Assembly (NCBI RefSeq): GCF_000619885.1
Contig: NZ_KK211040.1
Location: forward strand, 248,001 to 312,000
DNA from: Balneatrix alpica DSM 16621
GTDB taxonomy: Bacteria > Pseudomonadota > Gammaproteobacteria > Pseudomonadales > Balneatricaceae
DNA: 64,000 nucleotides
Reading direction: 5' to 3'
This document shows positions 9,073 to 17,542 of the stretch, one piece after another. A program made the translations under genes and the position numbers. Numbering within the stretch: the first letter of the stretch is position 1; each line of letters opens with the position of its first letter. Below the pieces are notes generated by a model. The model saw only the letters and a list, made by a program, of their open reading frames with translations. It searched no databases and was not told the origin of the DNA.

Positions 9073-9930
9073 ATGGACCAACGCTACATCAAGCTGTTTG
9101 ACCGTTTCACCCATAGCCGCATGCCAAGGCGTGTTTTTATCCAGCGCCTAGCCAAGCTAGCTGGTGGCACGGCAGCCGCTTATGCCCTGCTACCCTTGCT
9201 GGAAAACAACTACAGTGTCGCCAGCACCGTGGCCGAGCAAGATCCCCGCATTCAAGCCAAGTATGTCGATATTCCCCTTAATGGCGGATCTAGTCGGGGT
9301 TATCTGGTGCAACCTCAGTCATCAAGCGGCACGCTACCTGGGGTGTTGGTGATTCACGAAAACCGCGGACTTAACCCACATATTGAAGATGTCACCCGTC
9401 GTCTGGCACTGGAGGGTTATCAGGCCCTGGCCTTAGACTTTCTCAGCCCACTTGGTGGCACCCCCGCCGACCCGGATCAAGCCCGTACCCTGATCGGTGA
9501 GCTGCAGGACGAACAAATCCTCAGCCAGGGTTTAGCCGCCCTTGCCTATCTACGCGCCCAGGGAACAGGCAAAGTGGGCACCCTCGGCTTTTGTTGGGGC
9601 GGGGGCCAGGTTGGCCAGCTGGCTGTGGCGGATGCCAACCTCAATGCCGCCGTGGTCTTTTATGGGCGCCAGCCGCAGCCTGACAGTGTCAAACACATTC
9701 AAGCGCCATTACTGCTGCACTATGCTGCGCTGGATGACCGGATTAACCAGGGTATTCCGGTGTTTGAGGCTGCACTACAGGCCGAGCAAAAACGTTATCA
9801 GCTCCATCTCTATGAAGGGGTTAACCACGCTTTTCACAACGACACCAATAGCGCCCGTTATAACGAGGAGGCCGCCAAGCTTGCCTGGCAGCGTAGCCTC
9901 GACTTCCTTGCGGCCAATCTCAAAGGCTAA
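9073..9930 (+). CDS. Dienelactone hydrolase family protein with Tat-type signal
   Basis: A 285-residue alpha/beta hydrolase. The N-terminus has a twin-arginine-like signal (PRRVFIQRLAKLAGG, then an Ala/Leu-rich stretch), which suggests Tat export to the periplasm. The catalytic triad of the dienelactone hydrolase family is visible: Cys174 in GFCWGG, Asp221 or Asp222 in LDDR, and His252 in NHAFH. The frame is open from 9019, but the ATG at 9073 has a strong AAGGAG ribosome site and places the signal peptide properly. It is convergent with azlD nine bases downstream. Substrate is unknown; many paralogues act on unrelated esters or lactones. Confidence 0.9.
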   Translation: MDQRYIKLFDRFTHSRMPRRVFIQRLAKLAGGTAAAYALLPLLENNYSVASTVAEQDPRIQAKYVDIPLNGGSSRGYLVQPQSSSGTLPGVLVIHENRGLNPHIEDVTRRLALEGYQALALDFLSPLGGTPADPDQARTLIGELQDEQILSQGLAALAYLRAQGTGKVGTLGFCWGGGQVGQLAVADANLNAAVVFYGRQPQPDSVKHIQAPLLLHYAALDDRINQGIPVFEAALQAEQKRYQLHLYEGVNHAFHNDTNSARYNEEAAKLAWQRSLDFLAANLKG

Positions 9931-9939
9931 GCCAATCCA

Positions 9940-10266
9940 TTACAGGCTAAACCACTTCAACACGATAAAGCCTGCCACCCCCGCCGCCATACTGGTTAAC
10001 AGATGGCGGCGCCATACGGCGACAACCAAAGTCAGCAACAACGCCAGCAGATAAGGATTACGCCAGTGCAGGTTTAACTGCCCTTGCTGGATAAAGGCCG
10101 TTTGCACCACCAGAATGGTCAACACCGCGAGCGGTACATATTCCAGCGCCTCCCGCAGCAGGGTGGGCAAGCGCAGGCGATCCGCCATCAACAGGGGCAA
10201 TAATCGCGGCAAAAAAGTCAGCAGCGCCATCCCCAGCAGCAACCACGCTAAACCTAACTCACTCAT
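9940..10266 (-). CDS. azlD: AzlD-like branched-chain amino acid exporter subunit
   Basis: A 108-residue membrane protein with about four hydrophobic segments, of the AzlD family, the small partner of AzlC in branched-chain amino acid export. The RLLPLL and ALEYVPLAVL segments are characteristic. The frame extends upstream, but the ATG at 10266 gives the standard length and an 8-base overlap with azlC, the usual arrangement for this pair. Confidence 0.88.
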   Translation of the reverse strand: MSELGLAWLLLGMALLTFLPRLLPLLMADRLRLPTLLREALEYVPLAVLTILVVQTAFIQQGQLNLHWRNPYLLALLLTLVVAVWRRHLLTSMAAGVAGFIVLKWFSL

Positions 10267-11008
10267 ATTCTGCCTCCTGTTTACGACTGGCAGGCTGTCG
10301 CTCCCCAAGATTAGCGTGGCTCGCCTTGCCCAACACAGGCTTGACCAACATAGCGAACACAATGGCTGTCACAGTGGAGAACAGTAAGCCAGTGTTATAA
10401 GGCCAGGTGTAAGTCCAGATTCCTAAGGGCGCTGCAATGAGCACACAGAGTACCTGGCTACGCTCCCTGATCCCCAGGACAACAATGCCGGCAAAGGCCA
10501 CCACCATCGCCACATCCAGTCCCCAGTTGGTCATATCAGGCACCTGTTGCCCCAACCATAGGCCGAGGGCAGAACACAGTTGCCAGACTCCATACATAAA
10601 GCCAGCGGCTCCCAGGGCATAAGCCCGTAACTGCTCAGGGGGAGGATTAGTGCGGACAAAGTTAGCCAAGGTGGCATAGGCCTCATCCGTCAACCAAAAA
10701 CCCAGTAGCCAACGCCAGCGCCTGGGCCACTGCCCCACGACTGGCATCAGGCTGGCGGCATAGAGCAGATGACGCAGATTGACCACAAACACCGTCAGTA
10801 AAATCATCGGCCAGAAGGCCCCTGCCGCCAGCATGCCCACCGCAATAAACTGCGCTGCCCCGGCAAATACCAGCAATGACATGGCCAGAATGGCCCAGGC
10901 TGGCAAGCCTGCAGACTGCGCCAGCGCGCCGTAAATCAACCCAAAAGGAATCGCCGCCAATACTAACGGCAGCGCATCTCTTATTCCTTGCCAGATGCTT
11001 GCACGCAT
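10259..11008 (-). CDS. azlC: AzlC-like branched-chain amino acid exporter subunit
   Basis: A 249-residue polytopic membrane protein of the AzlC family. With AzlD it should form an exporter for branched-chain or similar amino acids. Family landmarks are IPFGLIYGALAQSAGL near the N-terminus, FAGAAQFIAVGML, NLRHLLYAASL and FWLTDEAYA. A GTG at 11011 sits directly before the ATG at 11008. The ATG is preferred because GAGG lies five bases upstream of it. The gene follows the exporter/AraC block on the same strand after a 182-base gap and may have its own promoter there. Confidence 0.9.
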   Translation of the reverse strand: MRASIWQGIRDALPLVLAAIPFGLIYGALAQSAGLPAWAILAMSLLVFAGAAQFIAVGMLAAGAFWPMILLTVFVVNLRHLLYAASLMPVVGQWPRRWRWLLGFWLTDEAYATLANFVRTNPPPEQLRAYALGAAGFMYGVWQLCSALGLWLGQQVPDMTNWGLDVAMVVAFAGIVVLGIRERSQVLCVLIAAPLGIWTYTWPYNTGLLFSTVTAIVFAMLVKPVLGKASHANLGERQPASRKQEAEYE

Positions 11009-11190
11009 CACATCCTCGCTTACTGGTTAACGCGGCGCTATTGAGTAAGGCCGCGCAAATTAGGCTTAACGGAGCAGCTACGCCTGGCCACCATCGTCGC
11101 GGTGAACCAGGCGATCACCACCCTGTCTCAAGATAAAACAGCAGGAGGGGGCTGACTTGTACGTTCTTGCGCTAGTGCAGCGACTTGGAC

Positions 11191-11835
11191 TCAATCCGTT
11201 GCCGCCAGTTTGACAAACAGACCCAGCCCCAACCCCATTAACATCACCCCAGCACCACGCTCCAGTAGATACACCCGGTGCTGGAGCACAGCCAACAGCC
11301 TCTTTTGCGCGATCAGCGCCGCCAGCAGCACATCCCACAGCAACACCACCATCACCATCCATAGGGCACAGAACAGCTGTTGCTGCGGCGTCACCTCCGC
11401 CCCCAGAATGACTGCCATCAGGCTCATATAGAACAGGGCGTTTTTGGGGTTTAACAGCGCAGAGTTTAAGCCGAGGAACAACTGCCGCCCAATGCCCGGC
11501 ACCTTACCACTGCCGGCATTCAGCTGCAGCTCAGTGGAGGGCACCCGCCACAGCTGCCAGCCCACCCACAACAGGTAGAGGGCACCTGCCACCTCGATCG
11601 TGGCCATCAGCCAGGGCCAATCGCGGATACCGCTCCAGCCTAGGGTGGCCAGGGCAATATAGAAGGCATTCCCCGCCGCCACCCCCACACAAATAAACAC
11701 ACTGCCCGCGAGGCGATGGCGCAGGGCATGGGCAGCGATCAGGAAGAAATCCTGCCCGGGACTGAGCAGCGCCAGGAAATGGGCCAACGCCAGGGCAGGA
11801 AAGGCGGCAGGCAGTAAGGAGTCAAACACATTCAT
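11191..11835 (-). CDS. LysE/RhtB-family amino acid exporter
   Basis: A 214-residue inner-membrane protein with six hydrophobic segments. The N-terminal LLSPGQDFFLIAAHAL matches the conserved PGP-like start of LysE/RhtB translocators, here PGQ. NAFYIALATLGWSG and LNPKNALFYMS are further family motifs. It probably exports an amino acid or analogue, substrate unknown. It lies 49 bases downstream of an AraC-type regulator on the same strand, which is the obvious candidate for its control. Confidence 0.9.
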   Translation of the reverse strand: MNVFDSLLPAAFPALALAHFLALLSPGQDFFLIAAHALRHRLAGSVFICVGVAAGNAFYIALATLGWSGIRDWPWLMATIEVAGALYLLWVGWQLWRVPSTELQLNAGSGKVPGIGRQLFLGLNSALLNPKNALFYMSLMAVILGAEVTPQQQLFCALWMVMVVLLWDVLLAALIAQKRLLAVLQHRVYLLERGAGVMLMGLGLGLFVKLAATD

Positions 11836-11884
11836 CGGTCACCTCGGGTAGGCAGAATAGACCCAGGAGACTACGAAGTTCGCG

Positions 11885-12724
11885 TTAGTCGGTATTGTCG
11901 AAAATTGACCTTGCCTGCTGATATTGCCTAGGTGTAGCGGCGGTATGGCTGACAAAGGCACGGTGAAACTGACTCTGATCGGCAAAACCCAACTGCGTTG
12001 CCACGTCGACGATGGCCATCCCGGCACGCAAGTAACCTTTGGCTCGCTCGATGCGGGCATTGGTCACGAAGGCTTTGGGGCTGGTGCCAAAATGCTGGCT
12101 AAACAGGCGGATAATTCCCTCCTGACTGCGCCCCAGCTCCTCACTGAGCTGAGCCAAACTCGGTGGTGCGGCTAAGTCCAGCAACAGGCGGGTCCGGATA
12201 CGTTGTGCCAAGAGCCCAGGCTCAACCCGTCCTCCTGCTGGTAAACAACTGTGGCACAAAATGGAGGTACTGAGCTGTGTAAAGGTCTGCCCGGCCTCAG
12301 CCACATTGTGCTGTTGCAACTGCTGCGCCAGGCGGGCAAAGAGTGCTTCACTCTCAGCCAAGCGCACCACTCTAGGTTCACAGCAAAACCTGCGTACAGG
12401 GATTCCCAACTGTTGACTGAGACGCTCCAGGCACCACTGGGCATCGATATAGAGCATAAAAAAACTGCGGGGCAGATCAGGCAGCGGATTGCAGGCATGC
12501 ACCTGCCCCGGTTCGATCAGGACAAGATCGCCTGGCTGTAACAGATACCTCTGCCCGCCCAAACTGAGGCGGGTCGCCCCGGCGGTAATCAGGCCAATAC
12601 AAAACTCGGGGTGACTGTGGGCTTTGTAGGGTTGCAGGCTATGCTCGCTATAACGCAATTCGAAATGCGGCAATTGGGGATGCCGCCAATACTGCTGCTG
12701 AATATCCCGTACCTGTCCCGTCAC
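11885..12724 (-). CDS. AraC-family transcriptional regulator (first of two in tandem)
   Basis: A 279-residue regulator with an N-terminal cupin-like effector domain (HSHPEFCIGLITAG, LQPGDLVLIEPGQVHAC) and a C-terminal pair of helix-turn-helix motifs ending in GFADQSQFHRAF, the family signature. The start is a GTG at 12724, four bases after the stop of the upstream AraC gene. The ribosome site AGGGGA lies within the end of that gene, so translation is coupled. It probably controls the adjacent LysE-type exporter; effector unknown. Confidence 0.9.
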   Translation of the reverse strand: MTGQVRDIQQQYWRHPQLPHFELRYSEHSLQPYKAHSHPEFCIGLITAGATRLSLGGQRYLLQPGDLVLIEPGQVHACNPLPDLPRSFFMLYIDAQWCLERLSQQLGIPVRRFCCEPRVVRLAESEALFARLAQQLQQHNVAEAGQTFTQLSTSILCHSCLPAGGRVEPGLLAQRIRTRLLLDLAAPPSLAQLSEELGRSQEGIIRLFSQHFGTSPKAFVTNARIERAKGYLRAGMAIVDVATQLGFADQSQFHRAFVSHTAATPRQYQQARSIFDNTD

Positions 12725-12728
12725 CTAC

Positions 12729-13541
12729 TCATCCCCTCGCCTGCTTGGTAGCAGCAAAACGCCCCGGTGCCACCCCTAACCAGCGCTTAAAATGACGGTG
12801 CAGGTGACTCTGGTCGCTGAAGCCTGCGCTCGCAGCCGCTTCTGCCACCGAGTGTCCCGCCAGCAATAAACGTCGGGCATGTTGTAACCGGCACTGCACC
12901 TGAAACGCATGGGGAGGCAAATCAAAAGCCTGCTGAAAGCTGCGGCTTAAATGGAAGGGACTCAGCCCCGCCAGCTCCGCTAAACCAGCCAAACTCAAGG
13001 ACTCGTCACTGTGGGCCGCAATATAGTCACGTACCCGTAATAGCGCTGGCTGGGCCAGGGGCTGGGTTTTAGCCGGACGCTGGCCACCATGGCGCTCTAA
13101 CAACGCCAGCATGGTGTGCAGATAACGCTCCTGTAAATCCAACCCCTGTTCATGGTTAGCCAGCTGACGATAGAGCAGCCGTAATTGCCCGGCTAACCAG
13201 CGATCACTGACGACTGACTCACGAAAATAGGGCAGGCCCTGACTCGCCTCCTGTAACAAGGCGAAGTGCTCCGCCTCCGGATAGATCGCCTGATAGGCCC
13301 ATCCCTCCTCACTGGCACGGTGACCGTCATGAACCTGATCAGCGTTGACCAGAATAATGCAGTTGCTGCTGGCAATATGATTGGCACCGCTGCGGTAAAA
13401 CCGCTGCGCTCCTTGCTCAATCACCCCGATGCAATAACCCGCATGCACATGGCGACTAAAGTGCTGTTGGCGAAAGCGGGCCTGCAGCAGCTCCAGCCCA
13501 CCCAATGCCTGGTTATGCAGATAGCGCGCTTGCTCAGCCAT
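12729..13541 (-). CDS. AraC-family transcriptional regulator (second of two in tandem)
   Basis: A 270-residue regulator with an N-terminal cupin (HVHAGYCIGVIEQGAQ, NADQVHDGH) and a C-terminal AraC DNA-binding domain (SLAGLAELAGLSPFHLSRSF; GFSDQSHLHRHF). It is a paralogue of the gene just downstream in architecture but not a close copy. Its ATG at 13541 abuts the stop of the Dabb gene. Regulators of this type are often found beside LysE or AzlCD exporters, which fits the neighbours here. Confidence 0.9.
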   Translation of the reverse strand: MAEQARYLHNQALGGLELLQARFRQQHFSRHVHAGYCIGVIEQGAQRFYRSGANHIASSNCIILVNADQVHDGHRASEEGWAYQAIYPEAEHFALLQEASQGLPYFRESVVSDRWLAGQLRLLYRQLANHEQGLDLQERYLHTMLALLERHGGQRPAKTQPLAQPALLRVRDYIAAHSDESLSLAGLAELAGLSPFHLSRSFQQAFDLPPHAFQVQCRLQHARRLLLAGHSVAEAAASAGFSDQSHLHRHFKRWLGVAPGRFAATKQARG

Positions 13542-13853
13542 TTAGGCTTTGCCCTCGCGGCTCCAGTAATCCACCACCAACACCCCATCCAACAGGGGTT
13601 TTAAGGCGGCCACAAAGGCCTGATGCTGTGGATGGTGCAAGTAGCCATCCCGTCCGGCTTCACTGCTAAAGCTCAAACAATAGGCGTGGGTAAAGCCCTG
13701 ATCCAAGCCCTCCGGACTGGTATTCAACCCCCACTCCATTGCCTGCACCTGGTGCAACTCCTGGGCGAGCTGGATAAACGCCTGCTCTTGCGCATGGATA
13801 GCCTCCGCACTGACATCGGCCTTAAAACGAAATAACACCCAGTGTCTTAGCAT
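13542..13853 (-). CDS. Dabb-domain (stress-responsive alpha/beta barrel) protein
   Basis: A 103-residue single-domain protein of the Dabb family, which form dimeric ferredoxin-like barrels. The N-terminal LRHWVLFRFK and the central HAYCLSFSSEAGRDGYLHHP are typical. No enzymatic role can be assigned; some relatives act as small cyclases or stress proteins. Its stop touches the start of the AraC gene at 13541, and the upstream gene ends one base before its start. It therefore belongs to the same transcript as both. Confidence 0.85.
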   Translation of the reverse strand: MLRHWVLFRFKADVSAEAIHAQEQAFIQLAQELHQVQAMEWGLNTSPEGLDQGFTHAYCLSFSSEAGRDGYLHHPQHQAFVAALKPLLDGVLVVDYWSREGKA

Positions 13854-13854
13854 C

Positions 13855-15021
13855 TCAGTCTCCTTCTAGCAGTGACTTCAAGCGCTGCTGGCCCTGCCAT
13901 AGCCACCCCTCGCGCAAGGTTAAATGCAGGGGTTGCTCGGGCTGCCAGGCAATCCCCAACCACAGGGCCAAGGCCGCCGGTACCGGCGCGGCCAGCTCAA
14001 ACTGCCCTTGTAAGTGGGGTAAGAGTAGTTGAGGGGTCGGGGGCTCTGCCAGTTGCAACGGCGGCCCTTGCCACGCCAACCGCCCCTGCAGGCGCAGCTG
14101 ACCCAGTGGCGGCCAATTAAGCTGCAGCTGTTTGAACTGCAACCAAGGCCCTGAGGTTAAATGAGCATTCAGTAACGGCCACCACTGCTCGGCACTGGCT
14201 CTCTGCTCTAACAGACTCAGTAGCTGCTGGGCAGGCGCCCGCTCTACCTGGTGTAATACCAACTGCCCTTGCAACTGTCCCGGCATCCCTAATAACTGCA
14301 CTTGCGCCAGGTCCAGGTTAAATTCGAACTGCAACCTTTGTTCCTTTTCTGTTAACAACATCCCCACATAGGCTGCCGTGCCCTGCATCGGCCACGCTCC
14401 CTGCCATTGCCAATGGTTGAGGGTCACACTGGCTGCTGCCGCCACAGGTTGGGGCAGTAACGGCCAACCGCTTAACTGTATACGGTATTGCAGCCCTTGC
14501 CCCTCCGCCTGCAGCTGACGCTGAGTATCGCGCCAGCCTAACTGAGCCTGCTGGCCCTGCCAATACAAGTGTTCAGGCTGTAGCGCCACCTGCCAGGCCA
14601 GCTCACTGCCCGTTACCGATTGGACTCCCTGTTGCCAGTGAAACCCTGGCAGCTCGGCCGCCACCTGCAGCTCTTGCCAATCGGCTTGACCCTGTAACTG
14701 CAATTGATAGGGCCAGACAGGTAAAGCCTGCCAATCCGCCTGCCAACTCACCCCTAACCAGCCATGCTCAAGCTGTAACTGCAACTGCCCCCAGGGCAGC
14801 CCTGCGGCTTGCCAGTCAAGCGTTGTCTGTGATCGCCACCAGCCTTGCTGTTGCCACTCTAGTGGCGCCATTCCCTGTTGCTGCCACTGCCAGTTCAACT
14901 GCTGGCGTGCCAAGTAACCACTATAAGCAGGAATAGCCAATAGCACCGCCACGACTATTACAGCTACCAGTGCTGCCAAGCCACCGTAAAACAGGCGGCG
15001 CTTTCGATTCGGTTGTTCCAT
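13855..15021 (-). CDS. Membrane-anchored Gln/Trp-rich protein, distantly DUF945/AsmA-like
   Basis: I do not recognise this with confidence. The 388-residue product has one N-terminal transmembrane helix (about residues 10-32, after a basic NRKRR stretch) and a long periplasmic part. That part is exceptionally rich in Gln, Trp and Leu, with repeated short QLQLQ- and WQ-type strands. The pattern suggests beta-rich repeats as in DUF945 (YdgA) or AsmA-like proteins, but no diagnostic motif is clear. A GTG at 15030 is an alternative start; neither start has a strong ribosome site. It is the first gene of a five-gene minus-strand unit running down to the LysE exporter. Confidence 0.6.
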   Translation of the reverse strand: MEQPNRKRRLFYGGLAALVAVIVVAVLLAIPAYSGYLARQQLNWQWQQQGMAPLEWQQQGWWRSQTTLDWQAAGLPWGQLQLQLEHGWLGVSWQADWQALPVWPYQLQLQGQADWQELQVAAELPGFHWQQGVQSVTGSELAWQVALQPEHLYWQGQQAQLGWRDTQRQLQAEGQGLQYRIQLSGWPLLPQPVAAAASVTLNHWQWQGAWPMQGTAAYVGMLLTEKEQRLQFEFNLDLAQVQLLGMPGQLQGQLVLHQVERAPAQQLLSLLEQRASAEQWWPLLNAHLTSGPWLQFKQLQLNWPPLGQLRLQGRLAWQGPPLQLAEPPTPQLLLPHLQGQFELAAPVPAALALWLGIAWQPEQPLHLTLREGWLWQGQQRLKSLLEGD

Positions 15022-15130
15022 GCCGATCACATCATCGTCAATGCGGGGCGCTAGTGTAGCAGCCCCTCTTGTCCAGCGTCATAGCCAGCCTTACAAACTG
15101 GGGTTGAGGGATAATTAAGGGTAGGCAGCG

Positions 15131-16762
15131 ATGGAGCAACGAGTCTGGGTAATCACCTTGGTCAGCTTATGGCTACTAAGCCCCTGGAGCTGGGGCAAGA
15201 ATCATGAGGTGGTATTACAGCTGAAGTGGCTACATCAGTTTCAGTTTGCTGGCTACTATGCCGCTTTACATAAAGGCTTTTATGAGGCTGAAGGCTTGCA
15301 GGTGCGTATTGAAGCGGGCCGCCCTGGCTTGTCCGAGATTGAGCAGGTTCTTAAAGGAGAGGCTCAGTATGGCATCAGTAATTCCGGACTCATCACCCAT
15401 CGTCTGCGAGGCTCACCAGTCATTCTGCTGTCAGCAGTAGTGCAACACTCCCCTTCGGCCTGGATCGTAGCAGCCGACTCCGACATCTTTACCCCCCATG
15501 ACTTGGCTGGCAAACGCCTGATGGCACAGCTAAATGAAAGCAATGCTGAGCTACTGGCCATGCTGCGTAATGAGGGTATTGCCCTGAGCGACATTCTGCT
15601 GCTGCCTAGTAGCTTTAACATCGACAGCCTGGTGCAGGGGGACACCGATGCCTTCAACGGCTATGTTACCAATGAGCCCTTTACCCTGAGCCAGCAGCGC
15701 TTCCCGTATCGAGTACTACGCCCTAGCCAGTATGGCATCGACTTTTACTCTGACTTTCTCTTCACCAGTGAGGCTGAGCTACGCCAACATCCCAAGCGAG
15801 TTGAAGCCTTTCGCCGCGCCAGCATGAAAGGCTGGCAATACGCCCTGGAGCACCCTTACGAGATGATTGAACTGATTCGCGCTCAATACAATCCGACTAA
15901 GAGTGCTGATCACTTATTCTTTGAAGCCGAGATGCTCAGCCAGCTGATCATGCCCGCCATGATTGAACTGGGCCATATCAATCCAGGCAGGATTGAGCGC
16001 ATGGCCAAAGAGCTGATTGCCATCAACCTTGCCCCCGCGCAGCTAGATCGCCTAAACAGTTTTATCTACGACGCAGCTAAAGTGGAGCATCAACGCCTCA
16101 GTAGTGTCGTGACGCGCTTGAGTTGGTGGAGCGGCCTGATCTCGCTGATTGCTTTGGTATTTTTGCTCTTACTGGTGAAATTATGGCGGGAGATGCGCCA
16201 GCGACGGCGTCTGGAGCAACGCCTGCTCTTTTTAGCCGAACATGATCATCTCACCCAACTGTATAACCGCGGCACTATTGAGTCCCGGGTTCGTCAGCAG
16301 GTGGAAATGACCCGACATAAGAAACAACCCTTTTCGCTGGCGCTGATTGATCTCGACTTTTTTAAGCACATCAACGATCGCTTTGGCCACCCCGTGGGGG
16401 ATCAGACCCTGATCAGCATCGCCCACACCCTTAAAGCGAATCTCCCCCCCGGCTGTTTATTAGGTCGTTATGGCGGAGAGGAGTTTTTACTGGGCCTACC
16501 TGGCTATAGCTTGGTCGATGCTTACGAGCTGTGCGAACAGCTACGCAAAAGCATTAAGACCTGCGTGATTACACTACCAGGCCAACTCTTTCATCCCAGT
16601 GGCTCCATTGGCGTTGGCGAGCTCCAAACGGGGCAAGCCCTGGAGACCCTGCTCTCCGACGTGGACAAAGCACTCTACCAAGCCAAAATGCATGGCCGCG
16701 ATCAGGTACTGACGGTTGACCCTGACAACAGCCAAACCAACGCCAACCGCTCAGCCCTGTAG
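15131..16762 (+). CDS. Diguanylate cyclase with periplasmic NMT1/THI5-like sensor domain
   Basis: A 543-residue membrane protein. A signal peptide (about 1-22) is followed by a periplasmic NMT1/THI5-type solute-binding domain (QLKWLHQFQFAGYYAAL and KGFYEAEGL are classic), one transmembrane helix (about 333-355) and a cytoplasmic GGDEF domain. The active-site loop is GGEEF (448-452), preceded by DLDFFKHIND with the metal-binding Asp, so cyclic-di-GMP synthesis is expected. No RxxD inhibitory site is present five residues before the loop, so product inhibition may be missing. The ligand may be a pyrimidine or riboflavin-like compound by family (inference). The last 12 bases overlap the convergent gene at 16751. 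Confidence 0.9.
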   Translation: MEQRVWVITLVSLWLLSPWSWGKNHEVVLQLKWLHQFQFAGYYAALHKGFYEAEGLQVRIEAGRPGLSEIEQVLKGEAQYGISNSGLITHRLRGSPVILLSAVVQHSPSAWIVAADSDIFTPHDLAGKRLMAQLNESNAELLAMLRNEGIALSDILLLPSSFNIDSLVQGDTDAFNGYVTNEPFTLSQQRFPYRVLRPSQYGIDFYSDFLFTSEAELRQHPKRVEAFRRASMKGWQYALEHPYEMIELIRAQYNPTKSADHLFFEAEMLSQLIMPAMIELGHINPGRIERMAKELIAINLAPAQLDRLNSFIYDAAKVEHQRLSSVVTRLSWWSGLISLIALVFLLLLVKLWREMRQRRRLEQRLLFLAEHDHLTQLYNRGTIESRVRQQVEMTRHKKQPFSLALIDLDFFKHINDRFGHPVGDQTLISIAHTLKANLPPGCLLGRYGGEEFLLGLPGYSLVDAYELCEQLRKSIKTCVITLPGQLFHPSGSIGVGELQTGQALETLLSDVDKALYQAKMHGRDQVLTVDPDNSQTNANRSAL

Positions 16763-17419
16763 CTTCTTAAATAGGGCATGGATGAAAGGCAAATCCTCCT
16801 CCCGTGCCTGCCCAAGCTTATCCAGCAGCCAGGCGTACAAAGGCGTGCCCGACTCAATCTGCAGTGCGGGCCCCAAGGCCTCCAAACGCTGCGCCAGCAC
16901 TCGTCGTCCTTGCTCTGAAGCGACGCTTGCAGCCTCCTCACCTTGGATTGGCGCCAAAATGTGAGCAAACAGCATGACCGCCTGGGAAAGATTCAATGAG
17001 GGATAGGAAACTGCCATCGGGATATAGGTCAGTAACTGCGCATGTTCCAGCTCGGTGTTATGCAGCCCGCTACTTTCGCGACCAAACAGGATCGCCACCT
17101 TGCCTGGCTCCGCCGCCCGCTCTTGCAGATGCTGAGCCAGCCACTGGGCGCTATGGGTAAAGGGACGATCACTGCGTTCACGCACGGTGGTAGCCACCAC
17201 CAGATCAATGTCGCTCAGCGCCTCTTCTAAACTGCTAAACACCTCAGCCTTTTCTAATACATCCTGGGAGCCATGGGCCAGCCAACGAGCCGGATCGGAC
17301 AGATGATCACAGGGATTCACCAGACGCCAATCGTTAATCCCCATGGTTTTCAGGGCACGCGCACAGGCACCGACGTTTTCCGGTAATTCAGGTTCAACCA
17401 AAATAAACACTAACTGCAT
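16751..17419 (-). CDS. LasT/TrmJ-like SpoU-family RNA 2'-O-methyltransferase
   Basis: A 222-residue SPOUT methyltransferase expected to 2'-O-methylate tRNA or rRNA using S-adenosylmethionine. The three SpoU motifs are visible: ENVGACARALKTMG near the N-terminus, ILFGRESSGL in the middle, and PSLNLSQAVM. The sequence resembles E. coli LasT (WLAHGSQDV, ADYP-type loop) more than TrmJ itself, so the substrate is not certain. The frame is open to a GTG at 17431, but the ATG at 17419 has GGAGG at perfect spacing. It overlaps the convergent diguanylate cyclase end by 12 bases. Confidence 0.85.
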   Translation of the reverse strand: MQLVFILVEPELPENVGACARALKTMGINDWRLVNPCDHLSDPARWLAHGSQDVLEKAEVFSSLEEALSDIDLVVATTVRERSDRPFTHSAQWLAQHLQERAAEPGKVAILFGRESSGLHNTELEHAQLLTYIPMAVSYPSLNLSQAVMLFAHILAPIQGEEAASVASEQGRRVLAQRLEALGPALQIESGTPLYAWLLDKLGQAREEDLPFIHALFKKLQG

Positions 17420-17542
17420 TTTAGCCTCCACTTCAGCGGCCGCACCTTAGCATGAAGACAGCTTTCAGGCAGCATTCAGTAACAACTTAGCCCGCTAAAA
17501 TCCCTACAATGGAGGCCTTCATTTGCAGTGAATAAAGGCGTT

